A model generated the notes under the pieces. It saw only the letters and a program-made list of their open reading frames with translations, ran no database searches and had not been told where the DNA came from. Both the position numbers and the translations under genes were made by a program. From Collinsella aerofaciens (lineage in GTDB: Bacteria > Actinomycetota > Coriobacteriia > Coriobacteriales > Coriobacteriaceae): a stretch of DNA of 64,000 bases. This document shows positions 8,545 through 16,658 of the stretch, piece after piece. The DNA lies in contig NZ_JAQLFL010000010.1 of the NCBI RefSeq assembly GCF_028206995.1, positions 16,520-80,519 on the forward strand. The letters are read 5' to 3'. Position 1 is the first letter of the stretch; every line of letters starts with the position of its first letter.

Positions 8545-9471
8545 CTATGCCGGCTGACGGTCGAGACACGCGTCCCACATTTGGTCGCGCTCCTCTTGGC
8601 TAATGCCCTTGAGCGTCTTATCGATGAGCTTAAGCAGCTTGTCCGAGCCCTTGCGGCAGCCGACGTTTGCCGTGACTTCCTGCTTAAAGCCCTCGCCCTC
8701 GGCAAATTGAATCGGCACGATACCCGGGTTTTGGGCCATATAGCCCTTCTCGTTCTCGGTATTGTAGGTCACGGCGTCGCAGGTGCCCTGCATCAGGTTC
8801 GAAAACACCGTGGGGACCGAATCGACCGGGTTCTTGTGGACAACGCCCGGGATCTCGTCGATGACGGTATCGAGCATGGTGTCCTTTTGGCCGAGGACCG
8901 TTGCGCCGCTAAAGTCGCTGAGCTTGGTCGCATTTTGGTAGGGCGAGCCCTCTTTTACGAACAGGCCAAAGTAGCCAATGAAGTACGGGTCGGAAAAGCC
9001 GACGGACTCCTCGCGCTCGGGCGTGGCGCTCATGCCGGCAATGATGAGGTCGATCTGGCCGTTGTTGAGCGAATCGATAAGACCCGAGAAGCTCTGTTTG
9101 ACGGCAACGGGCTCGCCGCCGAGGGCCTTGCAGACGATCTTGGCGATCTGCACGTCGTAACCGTCGGCATAGGCGCCCTGCACGTTGTCGATGGGGATAG
9201 TGTACTCGCTGGCTTCGGAGACCTGCCAGTTGTACGGGGCGTAGGCCGCCTCCATGCCGATGCGGATCTTGTCCTTGCCGATCACGGAATCGGACAGGTC
9301 GTCGCGACCGCCGCCCGTCGTGGGCTGAACTACTTCCAGCGTGGAGGGGCGCTGGCAACCGGCAAGTGCGCCGGCGACGACAGAAGCGCTCGCAGCGAGA
9401 GCACTACCCAAAAAGATGCGACGGCTGCATACCGGCTGTGGATGCGCGTCGCGTTGATGGGGAGAATGCAT
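8545..9471 (-). CDS. Amino-acid ABC importer, solute-binding lipoprotein with twin-arginine signal
   Basis: A 308-residue family 3 solute-binding protein, which captures amino acids outside the membrane. Fold markers include IGMEAAYAPYNWQV, GYDVQIAKIVCKALG, GQIDLIIAGMSATPEREESVGFSDPYF and GTCDAVTYN. The N-terminus combines SRRIFLGS, a twin-arginine motif, with a lipobox ALAGC, so it is probably Tat-exported and lipid-anchored. The ATG at 9471 is preceded by GGGAAGG. First gene of the importer operon. Confidence 0.9.
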   Translation of the reverse strand: MHSPHQRDAHPQPVCSRRIFLGSALAASASVVAGALAGCQRPSTLEVVQPTTGGGRDDLSDSVIGKDKIRIGMEAAYAPYNWQVSEASEYTIPIDNVQGAYADGYDVQIAKIVCKALGGEPVAVKQSFSGLIDSLNNGQIDLIIAGMSATPEREESVGFSDPYFIGYFGLFVKEGSPYQNATKLSDFSGATVLGQKDTMLDTVIDEIPGVVHKNPVDSVPTVFSNLMQGTCDAVTYNTENEKGYMAQNPGIVPIQFAEGEGFKQEVTANVGCRKGSDKLLKLIDKTLKGISQEERDQMWDACLDRQPA

Positions 9472-9604
9472 AATCTGCCTTCCCTGTTGAATCGTATGCT
9501 GACGACTTAACAGGATATACGCCACCGACCAGCAGCGCAGCACAAGCTCGAAAAATTAATAGACACGCGGTAGTCATTGGGAACGTCGATGTTTTGGGCA
9601 TGCC

Positions 9605-9750
9605 AGCGAGCGCCGCCCAGAGCGAACAAGTTGGCATGAAAAAGGCATGGCATAGACCTTCTGGTCATGCCGTGCCTTTTGAATGACAAATTGTCGCTCT
9701 GGGTAGCGCGCAACGTCGACCGGTCCGCTGTTCGTTAGAACGGCGGAACC
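9605..9750 (-). repeat. Two-hairpin 3' element, copy 2 (abuts mutarotase stop)
   Basis: Same arrangement as at 3645-3793. The 84-base palindrome spans 9618-9701 and the second hairpin 9722-9750, one base from the stop codon of the upstream gene. The core stem is GGCATGGCAT / ATGCCGTGCC, differing from copy 1 at two adjacent positions while remaining paired through a G-U pair. The small hairpin has a different sequence (GGTCCGCTGTTC / GAACGGCGGAACC) but the same place and size. Probable transcription terminator of the mutarotase gene. Confidence 0.7.
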
Positions 9751-9751
9751 T

Positions 9752-10645
9752 CTAGAGCAACGTAACGCTAAAGGTGCGCTTGTCGGTGGCGCCGGGAGCC
9801 AAGGTGATGGTGTTGACCTTGTGCTCAAAGACGTCGTCCTCGGTGTCCATGGTGGTGTGACCGGTCCAAGGCTCGAGCGCCACAAACGGAGCGTCGTTGG
9901 CGGCAGACCACACGCCAATGTACTTAAAGCCCTCAAAGTCGATCTTGACACCGTGGCCCGACTTGCGACCGCGCAGCGTGAGCGTGGAGCCCGGGGTATC
10001 GGTGAACATGATGGCATCGTTATCGAAGCTGCGATGCGTGATGGGCAGCACGTCCGAGTTATCGGGAGCCTTGTAGCTACCCTCGAACGTCATAAGACCG
10101 TCGGGCGTGATGATGGGAGCCTCGTTCGTCCATGCCTCGGTAAACGCCAGCTCGTAATCCTCGAATGCCTCGTCCTCGGCACCGGGAGCCGGTACGTTAA
10201 ACGCGGGGTGGCCGCCCACCGAGAACGGCAAGTCCACGTCGCCGGTGTTGGTGACGGCAAAGGTCTGGGTGAGGGTGGCGTCGCCGGTCAGGGCATAGGT
10301 CATGTTGAGCTTAAAGTGGAACGGAAAGGCCTTGAGCGACTCGGGCGTGTCGGTGATCTCGTAGGTGACGGACGAGCCGTCCTCCGAAACCTCGACCAGC
10401 TTGTGCTCGACGATGCGCGCGAGGCCGTGGCGCGGCATCTCGCAGGTGCCGGCCGCAGACGTTGCCGTGTTGTTGCGCAGCGAACCCACAATGGGGAACA
10501 GGATGGGCGCATGCTTGCCCCAAAAGGCGGGGTCGCCCTGCCACAGATACTCGTTGCCGTTGAGGGCAAGGCTCGTGAGCTGGGCGCCCATGGAATCGAT
10601 GGCCGCGGTGAGGCTGCCGCGCTTGATGGTAGTGACGGTAGACAT
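9752..10645 (-). CDS. Aldose 1-epimerase family protein (LacX/YeaD-like mutarotase)
   Basis: A 297-residue galactose-mutarotase-fold protein, expected to interconvert alpha and beta anomers of a hexose or hexose-6-phosphate. Typical features are the start GSLTAAIDSMGAQLTSL, WQGDPAFWGKHAPILFPIVG, the histidine pair region MPRHGLAR, and VGGHPAFNVP, which carries the second active-site histidine. The C-terminal FVALEPWTG holds the general-base glutamate. The ATG at 10645 has GGAGGAAG upstream. It stands alone; no sugar operon surrounds it. Confidence 0.85.
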   Translation of the reverse strand: MSTVTTIKRGSLTAAIDSMGAQLTSLALNGNEYLWQGDPAFWGKHAPILFPIVGSLRNNTATSAAGTCEMPRHGLARIVEHKLVEVSEDGSSVTYEITDTPESLKAFPFHFKLNMTYALTGDATLTQTFAVTNTGDVDLPFSVGGHPAFNVPAPGAEDEAFEDYELAFTEAWTNEAPIITPDGLMTFEGSYKAPDNSDVLPITHRSFDNDAIMFTDTPGSTLTLRGRKSGHGVKIDFEGFKYIGVWSAANDAPFVALEPWTGHTTMDTEDDVFEHKVNTITLAPGATDKRTFSVTLL

Positions 10646-10724
10646 GCTACTTCCTCCAAAAGAAAACAATAGTGTCGAGGGCTATTGTCCCACTCTTGGC
10701 GGCGGGGTTGAGCGACAGGCGCAG

Positions 10725-11594
10725 TTATTGAGCAATAGCGTAAAGGTCAAACCCGCCCTGCGGAGTGCTATCGACCGTATCGGGCGCCTGCGAGTTAAAG
10801 CTCACGGGAACCATGCGCTTTGAGGCGCGGAAGCGCGTGCCGTCGGTGGCGACGGGCGGTTCGTCGACGGTGAGCTCGTAGTCGCCGGGCTTGAGCTCGA
10901 TGCCGTCACCAGCGGAATTGACGTATTGATACTCGTCAATCGTCTGCCCTTTGAGCGTACGCCCCACGATGTGGATGAGCATTTGGCTGTCGCCACGCGC
11001 GGTGTCCCACATCGCGCCGTCCTTGACCTCGACCGACACATGTACCGAGCGCGTGCGGCTGAGCGATTGCTCGACAGACATCTCGACCTTGGCGGCGTCT
11101 TGACGCTGCTGCTCGACATGGCTCCAAACGCTACCGATTGCCGAGCAGGCGATAACGCCGGCCATGAAGGCGATGAGGATGGAGCCGAGCGGAGAACGGC
11201 GGCCCGCGTCTTCCTCACGAGCCAGGTCGGGGCGATGTGTGGGCGCAGGCGCCTGGGCGCCTTGCGCGGGCACGTCGAGAATGCTGAAGGATGCCGTGCT
11301 GTCGGGGTCGATGGTGTGACGCGGCTGCGGGATCTTTGCCGGCGAGATGGACATGTCCGCCGGCTCACCGAGTGTGGCCGTGGCATCGGCCTTAGCCTCA
11401 TCGGCCTCGGCTTGGGCCCAAGCCTGCTCAAAGGTCAGGGGCTCGGCGGCATCGGAGGCGGCATCAGGCTCGACAGCGGCATCGTTGCCGGTCTCGTCCT
11501 CGTCGCTCGACACGTCACGCGACGCGGGCTCGTCCCACTCCTCGTCCGGAGCCTCGCCCTCGCTATACCACCATTCAAAGTTATCGATATCCAT
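10725..11594 (-). CDS. Unknown single-pass membrane protein with acidic N-terminus
   Basis: A 289-residue protein not assigned to a family. Residues 1-130 are acidic and low in complexity, beginning MDIDNFEWWYSEGEAPDEEW. A basic stretch REEDAGRRSPLG precedes one transmembrane helix (about 137-157, ILIAFMAGVIACSAIGSV). The C-terminal 125 residues are polar and contain LTVDEPPVATDGTRFRASKR, resembling a beta-rich extracytoplasmic domain. Topology suggests an N-in, C-out protein, possibly with a regulatory acidic tail. The start at 11594 keeps the whole acidic domain. No neighbour explains its role. Confidence 0.6.
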   Translation of the reverse strand: MDIDNFEWWYSEGEAPDEEWDEPASRDVSSDEDETGNDAAVEPDAASDAAEPLTFEQAWAQAEADEAKADATATLGEPADMSISPAKIPQPRHTIDPDSTASFSILDVPAQGAQAPAPTHRPDLAREEDAGRRSPLGSILIAFMAGVIACSAIGSVWSHVEQQRQDAAKVEMSVEQSLSRTRSVHVSVEVKDGAMWDTARGDSQMLIHIVGRTLKGQTIDEYQYVNSAGDGIELKPGDYELTVDEPPVATDGTRFRASKRMVPVSFNSQAPDTVDSTPQGGFDLYAIAQ

Positions 11595-11670
11595 ACGGGG
11601 CGCCCCTTAGGCCTCGCAAATAAACACTTGTTAGCCTTATACCCGCAGATGGCGCTGGAGCTCGCACGGA

Positions 11671-11701
11671 ATGCGATAAAGGGACTGCTCCTTTGTCGCA
11701 T
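11671..11701. repeat. REP-like AAAGGGAC palindrome
   Basis: A 31-base copy of the palindrome: ATGCGATAAAGG and CCTTTGTCGCAT paired around GACTGCT, with one wobble-compatible difference. It is immediately followed by a member of a second palindrome family at 11707. Confidence 0.75.
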
Positions 11702-11706
11702 CGAAG

Positions 11707-11769
11707 TTGCGGTGGAATAGTTCCTGTTTGCACGCCCACTCGAGCTATTTAGGGACTATTTCACCGCAA
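11707..11769. repeat. 63-bp TTGCGGTGGAATA palindrome, copy 1
   Basis: Begins TTGCGGTGGAATAGTTCC and ends GGGACTATTTCACCGCAA, giving an 18-bp stem with one wobble position around an unpaired middle. An equally long copy lies at 49068-49130. It ends two bases from the stop codon of the MerR gene. Confidence 0.7.
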
Positions 11770-11770
11770 G

Positions 11771-12637
11771 TTATTTGAGGGCGACGGAGATTTGGATACA
11801 GCAGAAGTCCTCTTGGTGAGACTCGTCGTAACTCGTGGTGTCCAGGTAGCAAAAATCGAAAGCATTGCCGATGGGCTGGAGCGCGTGCCTGTCCATGCAG
11901 GCCACGATGGCGCGGATACCCTCGGGCTCGTACGGCATGCCCCAGCGACTCATGCACAGGTACGTGCCCTCGGGCAGCACCTCGACGCCAATCTCCGCCA
12001 GCTCGGCAGGATCGCTCGGCAGTATTTCCTCGGCACCACGCGGCAACACGGCAAAGGAACCGGCACCGGCGATGGGGTCGCCGGAATACAGCGCCTCGCG
12101 ACGCAGCATGGCGCCCCAACCGCGCATGGGGCGTGTGCCCGTGAGCGCACGCATGCGCAGAATCGCCCGCATGAGCGTGGGGTGCAGCATCGAGCGGCCA
12201 CGCTCGATATCGTCCGGGAACTCCTCAAAGACCACATAGCGGCGCTCGAATTGCTTGAGCTCCGGTTTGCCCTCGCGCTCGCGCCAATAGACCGCCTCGT
12301 CGTAAAAACTCAGCCGCTCCTGCACGCTCGCACGCTCGGCTTTGAGCCCGGCAATCTGCTCGTCGAGCGCCTGCACCCGCGAGCGCAGGTGGTCGGTCAT
12401 CTCTCCAATGTCGAACGTCGAGGTCAGGCGATCGATCTCATCGAGCTCCAGCCCCAAGTCGCGCAACATGCAAATCAGGCGCATAAGCGGAATCTGCGTG
12501 GGCGAATAGAAACGGTAGCCCTTTTCGTTGACCACGGCGGGTTTAAACAGACCGATCTTGTCGTAGTAGATGAGCGTTTGGCGTGAGACGTTAAACAAGC
12601 TCGCCATCTCGCTAATCGCATACATACCCGTCTGCAT
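11771..12637 (-). CDS. MerR-family regulator with GyrI-like effector domain
   Basis: A 288-residue regulator. The winged helix-turn-helix covers residues 5-75: YAISEMASLFNVSRQTLIYY, then DKIGLFKPAVVNEKGYRFYS. A coiled-coil dimerisation helix follows (about 80-120), and the last 150 residues form a BltR/GyrI-type small-molecule-binding domain. The ATG at 12637 has GGGAGGACC upstream. It lies downstream of ubiX on the same strand, so it is a candidate regulator of the decarboxylase cluster sensing an aromatic compound, but a hairpin separates them and this link is inference. Confidence 0.82.
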   Translation of the reverse strand: MQTGMYAISEMASLFNVSRQTLIYYDKIGLFKPAVVNEKGYRFYSPTQIPLMRLICMLRDLGLELDEIDRLTSTFDIGEMTDHLRSRVQALDEQIAGLKAERASVQERLSFYDEAVYWREREGKPELKQFERRYVVFEEFPDDIERGRSMLHPTLMRAILRMRALTGTRPMRGWGAMLRREALYSGDPIAGAGSFAVLPRGAEEILPSDPAELAEIGVEVLPEGTYLCMSRWGMPYEPEGIRAIVACMDRHALQPIGNAFDFCYLDTTSYDESHQEDFCCIQISVALK

Positions 12638-12657
12638 AGGTCCTCCCGACACACCAA

Positions 12658-12685
12658 AGCCCGCCGCCCACAGGGGCAGCGGGCT
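12658..12685 (-). terminator. Possible terminator after ubiX
   Basis: On the minus strand AGCCCGC and GCGGGCT pair across 14 bases and are followed by TTTGG. The U-tract is short, so termination may be partial and the MerR gene could be read through. Confidence 0.4.
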
Positions 12686-12717
12686 CAAACACTACTCGTA
12701 TCCTACCCTAAAGATGC

Positions 12718-13296
12718 CTATGACCAGCGCTTATAGTTTTCGCACGACTCGCCAACAGCTTCGAGCGCCTTGGCGGCGATGTGATGCACTGCATCGTCGA
12801 GCGTGGCGGGGCCGTTGTAAAACGTGAGCATGGGCGGCATGAGCATGACGCCCGGCACGCGCGCCAGGCGCGCCATGTTGTCGACATGGATCGCACTGAA
12901 GGGCGTCTCGCGCACCATGAGCACCAGGCGGCGCTGCTCTTTCATCTGCACGTCGGCCGCACGCAGCAACAGGTTTTCGCTGTAGCCGCTCGCAATGCCG
13001 GCGAGCGTCTTCATGGAGCAGGGCGCCACAATCATGCCGGCGACCGGATAGGTGCCACTTGCGATGGCAGCGCCGATGTTCTTGTTGTCGTAGACCACAT
13101 CGGCATGCGCGGCAAACTCGTCGAGCGTCATGCCGAGCTCCTGCTCGATGGTGATCTCTCCCCCGCGCGTGACGACAAGCGCCGACTCGGCACCGGCCTG
13201 GCGCAGGCACTTGAGACACTCGAGGCCCAGCGCAGCGCCGCTGGCACCAGAAACGCCAACGACAATGCGACGGGAACGGACAGAAGACTCAGGCAT
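12718..13296 (-). CDS. ubiX: UbiX-type flavin prenyltransferase
   Basis: A 192-residue flavoprotein that attaches a dimethylallyl unit from DMAP to FMN, creating the prenylated FMN cofactor of UbiD enzymes. The phosphate-binding GVSGASGAALG is at residues 14-24. The family motif MIVAPCSMKTLAGIASGYSENLL lies near 90-110, and LVLMVRETPFSAIHVDNM follows. The ATG at 13296 lies 33 bases after the UbiD-family gene. In this setting it corresponds to LpdB/PadB of gallate or phenolate decarboxylase clusters. Confidence 0.93.
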   Translation of the reverse strand: MPESSVRSRRIVVGVSGASGAALGLECLKCLRQAGAESALVVTRGGEITIEQELGMTLDEFAAHADVVYDNKNIGAAIASGTYPVAGMIVAPCSMKTLAGIASGYSENLLLRAADVQMKEQRRLVLMVRETPFSAIHVDNMARLARVPGVMLMPPMLTFYNGPATLDDAVHHIAAKALEAVGESCENYKRWS

Positions 13297-13329
13297 GACA
13301 ACTCCTTAGTTACTTGGTAGGGCTACTTG

Positions 13330-14817
13330 CTAGAAGGCGAGCTCGGCGGCCCACTTCTCTTCATCGATCTCCATGAACTGCGAGCGGATGAAGTTCTTCT
13401 TGAGGTTGAACGGAACCGTGCAGTCGAAGATGGCCTTGCAGGCGATGCCGTGCTCGCGGATCGAAGGATCGAACGCGGGGTCGTTGGACGGATCGAGCAC
13501 GTGGCAGTGGCAGCCGGGGATGGTGATAAGGTCGACGTCGGCCTGGAAACGCGTGGTCATGGCCCACATCACGTCGCTCATATCGAAGATGTCGACATCC
13601 TCGTCGACCAGGATCACATGCTTGAGCTCGGAGAATGCCGAGAAGGCGAGCATGGCGGCGTTGCGCTGACGGCCCTCGTCATTCTTGCTCGACTTCTTGA
13701 ACTGCATGATGGCAACGAACTTGCCGCCACCGCAGGGAGCGGCGTGGACGTTGAGCAGACGGCCCGGGATAGCGGTCTCGACCATCTTGTAGATGGAGGC
13801 CTCAGTGGGGATGCCGGCCATGGACACGTGCTCGTGCGAAGGGCCGATGCAGCTCTCCATGATGGGGTTGACGCGCGTGGTGACGGCGGTGATCTTGATC
13901 ACCGGGCAGACCTTGGCGCCACCGGTGTAGCCGGGGAACTCGGGCATGGCGTAGCCGTGGCCATTGACGTCCTCGTTGATGGTCTCGTCGTGCATGAGGT
14001 AGCCCTCGAGCACGTACTCGGCATTGGCAATGCACTTCTGCGGAACGGTGACGCAGTCGGCGAGCTCGACGGCGTGGCCGCGCAGGGCACCGGCGATCTG
14101 CAGCTCGTTAAAACCAAGCGGCGTGGTGGGAGCCTCGAAGCCGCAGCACATGTACACGGCGGGGTCCAGACCGATGGAGATGGAGATGGGCATGTCCTCG
14201 CCGCGCTGGCAATACTCGTCAAAGAACGCACCGAGGTGACGGCTGCCCGGGGTGATCCACATGGCGAGCTTGTCCTTGTCGACGCAGGAGAAGCGGTGGA
14301 TGGTCACGTCGGACTGGGAGCCATCGGGACTCGTGCCGTAGGCGAGGCCCATGGTGATGTAGGGGCCGCCGTCGACGGGCGTGTTGGTGGGAGCGGGAAC
14401 GATCTTGCGCAGGTCGAAGCCCTCGTCGATCGCCTTGTACACGACCTCCTGGCAGTCGACGTGCTTGCCCTCGGCGATCTGCTCGGGCGCGATCAGGTTC
14501 TCGAAGCGCTTGCCGATCTCGAGGCCCAGGCGCTCCTCGTCCAGGTCGAGCAGGGCGGCAACGCGCTTGCGGCTGGCAAGCATGCCGATGCAGACCTTGG
14601 CATCGTCAAAGCCCTTGACGTTGTTGAAGACCATCGCCGGACCCTCTTTGGTCGGGCGCATGACGGTGCCGCCAGCACCGACGTGACGGTAGACGCCCGA
14701 GACCTCGGCATCGGGATCGACCTGGGTGTCGGTCTCAAGCAGCTGGCCCGGCATCTCACGCAAAAAGTCGAGCGCGGAACGCAGGTCGTGGATCTGGGAA
14801 GCATCGGTAGTGGACAT
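13330..14817 (-). CDS. ubiD: UbiD-family decarboxylase, gallate/protocatechuate decarboxylase type (LpdC-like)
   Basis: A 495-residue prFMN-dependent reversible decarboxylase. Stretches such as ELSGVYR-type VSGVYRHVGAGGTVMRPT, EGPAMVFNNVKGF, VPAPTNTPVDGGPYITMG, SDVTIHR, ITPGSRHLGAF, SCIGPSHEHVSMAGIPTEAS and ILVDEDVDIFDM recall lactobacillal gallate decarboxylase LpdC more than E. coli UbiD. The last comparison is from memory. The likely substrate is a hydroxybenzoate such as gallate or protocatechuate. The ATG at 14817 has AAAGGAG upstream. It sits between a DASS carrier and ubiX. The small LpdD partner is not encoded separately; a related domain appears in the gene at 16659-17606. Confidence 0.85.
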   Translation of the reverse strand: MSTTDASQIHDLRSALDFLREMPGQLLETDTQVDPDAEVSGVYRHVGAGGTVMRPTKEGPAMVFNNVKGFDDAKVCIGMLASRKRVAALLDLDEERLGLEIGKRFENLIAPEQIAEGKHVDCQEVVYKAIDEGFDLRKIVPAPTNTPVDGGPYITMGLAYGTSPDGSQSDVTIHRFSCVDKDKLAMWITPGSRHLGAFFDEYCQRGEDMPISISIGLDPAVYMCCGFEAPTTPLGFNELQIAGALRGHAVELADCVTVPQKCIANAEYVLEGYLMHDETINEDVNGHGYAMPEFPGYTGGAKVCPVIKITAVTTRVNPIMESCIGPSHEHVSMAGIPTEASIYKMVETAIPGRLLNVHAAPCGGGKFVAIMQFKKSSKNDEGRQRNAAMLAFSAFSELKHVILVDEDVDIFDMSDVMWAMTTRFQADVDLITIPGCHCHVLDPSNDPAFDPSIREHGIACKAIFDCTVPFNLKKNFIRSQFMEIDEEKWAAELAF

Positions 14818-14959
14818 GGCGTACTCCTTTCGGGAGAGTGTCCGGCGACGGGGTGCCGCCGGACGGGGTAACGTAATGGGGCCGCGGCGCTCACAAATGG
14901 AGCGCTCGACCACTCGAAGTTCAAGCGCTTGGCTGCTTACAGCCGGGGCGCTCGACCGC

Positions 14960-16417
14960 TTACATCAGGCCAAAGAGGTGGAACCAGGCGGCCTCGACCA
15001 GCACGACGACAAAGACGACCGCGGTGAGGGGGATGCCCATGCGCATAGCCTCTTTGGAGGTGTAGCCGCCGGCGTCCTTGCCTTCGCCGATAAGGATCGG
15101 CAGGTTATGGAACGGCAGGATGTAGTGGATGTTGATGGACGTGAAGACGATGAGCGCCACGGCGAGTGGGCTCACGCTGGAGCCGGCGGCAAAGCTGATA
15201 AATGCCGGCACGCACACGCCGAGCACGGCCATGACCGAGCCCATGAACATGTGGATGATCATGGAAAGCGCGGCGACGAGCAGGGCGAACAGGAAGATGT
15301 TCTCAGGCACGGAGCTGGGGAGCACGACGTCGGCGATCCAGGCGTTCATGCCGGTGGCACCGCCCACGGAGCCCACGGCCATGGCGGCCGTCAGGAACAT
15401 GAGGGACTTGATGTCGACAGCGTTCCAGCTGGCGGGAGTGAGGACTTCGCCGATGATGGGCATGGCGAGAGCAACGCCAATGGCCAGGGTGACCCAGCCG
15501 ATATAGTCGCCCGAGACGGTGAGCCACAGCGCGATGGCGATGACAAGCCACACGATGGTGCGGATCTCCTTGACGGAGAGCTTGCCGAGCGCGGCCTGCT
15601 TGGCCACGATCTGCTCGCGATCGTAGACGAGCTCCTTGCTGGGCTTAAAGAGGAAAAGGCCCAGGAACAGGGTGCACAGCAGCGCAACCAGCATAGGCAC
15701 GCTCATGTACAGGAACCAGTCGACGAAGGACGGGCTCATGCCGCCGGCCTCGGCACTGTACTGCGCAACGAGCGGGTTAAGCGTGGAGTCGCCCGTCAGG
15801 AAGAACATGGAACCCGGGGCGGCAGCGGCAAACACGAGGAAGCCGAGCTTGCCCTTGTCGTCGTCACCGTAGCCGGCGGACTCGGCGATGACCGAGACGA
15901 CGGCGAGGATGAGGAAGGCGCGGGGGAACGGATGCGGGATCAGCAGCGACAGCACAAAGGTGAGCGCGAAGATCGAGATGATGAGCGACTTGGCGTCGCG
16001 CACGAACTTGAGCATGAACGCGTAGGCGATGCGCTCGCCCAGGCCCGACTCCTTGACCGCGCTGGCGATGAGGTAGGCGCCGATGACGAGCCACATGGTG
16101 GCCTTGGTCCACGAGCTAAACGTGGAGGCGACCGTCGCCGAGATGCTCGCGGCGCCCGTGTCGTCCACGCACACCTTGAACAGGACGAGCAGTGCGCAGT
16201 AGAGCAGGCCCACAAAGCCCGGCTGTGCCACGCCGCATGCCCAGAACACCACCGTGGCGAGCGTCAGTGCCAGACAGGTCTGACCGCCGACCGTGAGCTC
16301 GACCGTCGAGCTCAGCTCCGCCAAAGGAAGAAACTTCACCAGCAAAAAGACAACGATACCCAGCACAAAGCCAATTTCGCGCTTGGTGATCTTAAACGCC
16401 TTCTTTTCCGCTTCCAT
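14960..16417 (-). CDS. DASS/SLC13-family anion transporter
   Basis: A 485-residue polytopic membrane protein of the divalent-anion:sodium symporter family, which imports carboxylates. Two inverted halves are recognisable by the helix-break regions FFLTGDSTLNPLV and VFTSINIHYILPFHN, where SNT-like motifs normally bind substrate and sodium. Given the decarboxylase downstream, an aromatic carboxylate such as gallate is the most economical substrate guess. The ATG at 16417 has GAAAGGTGGGG upstream. It is the first gene of a SLC13-ubiD-ubiX transcript; an intrinsic terminator at 16471-16499 separates it from the gene upstream. Confidence 0.88.
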   Translation of the reverse strand: MEAEKKAFKITKREIGFVLGIVVFLLVKFLPLAELSSTVELTVGGQTCLALTLATVVFWACGVAQPGFVGLLYCALLVLFKVCVDDTGAASISATVASTFSSWTKATMWLVIGAYLIASAVKESGLGERIAYAFMLKFVRDAKSLIISIFALTFVLSLLIPHPFPRAFLILAVVSVIAESAGYGDDDKGKLGFLVFAAAAPGSMFFLTGDSTLNPLVAQYSAEAGGMSPSFVDWFLYMSVPMLVALLCTLFLGLFLFKPSKELVYDREQIVAKQAALGKLSVKEIRTIVWLVIAIALWLTVSGDYIGWVTLAIGVALAMPIIGEVLTPASWNAVDIKSLMFLTAAMAVGSVGGATGMNAWIADVVLPSSVPENIFLFALLVAALSMIIHMFMGSVMAVLGVCVPAFISFAAGSSVSPLAVALIVFTSINIHYILPFHNLPILIGEGKDAGGYTSKEAMRMGIPLTAVVFVVVLVEAAWFHLFGLM

Positions 16418-16470
16418 CTCCCCACCTTTCTTGTTGGGGGCGCTCCGAATTCGCAGCCATGTTGCCGCTT

Positions 16471-16499
16471 AAAAAGGGGCGCCCGTTATCGGACACCCC
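16471..16499 (-). terminator. Intrinsic terminator of the LpdD-IDI fusion gene
   Basis: On the minus strand GGGGTGTCCG and CGGGCGCCCC form a 10-bp stem (with two G-U pairs) around a 4-base loop, followed by TTTTT. It separates the fusion gene from the transporter operon. Confidence 0.75.
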
Positions 16500-16567
16500 T
16501 TACGTTGCGCTGTGTTGCGGCAATACAGTCAAGCGGATTTTTTGGATGAGAAGCGATTCCCTAGACA

Positions 16568-16633
16568 AAAACCGTCACAACATTCGACGCTTTTCCTCGT
16601 TTTCGAGATTTTCGCCGAATGTTGTGACGGTTT
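16568..16633. repeat. 18-bp perfect inverted repeat
   Basis: AAACCGTCACAACATTCG (16568-16585) and its exact complement (16616-16633) flank a 30-base T-rich middle. The following bases 16637-16662 resemble half of the AAAGGGAC palindrome, whose other half has decayed. Located directly downstream of the fusion gene. Confidence 0.6.
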
Positions 16634-16658
16634 GGATGTGGCAAAGGGACTGTCTTTT

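Noticed and set aside
7138..9510. 790-codon plus-strand frame across the ABC importer genes
   Set aside because: Antisense to permease and binding-protein genes that carry clear motifs; composition is typical of a shadow frame.
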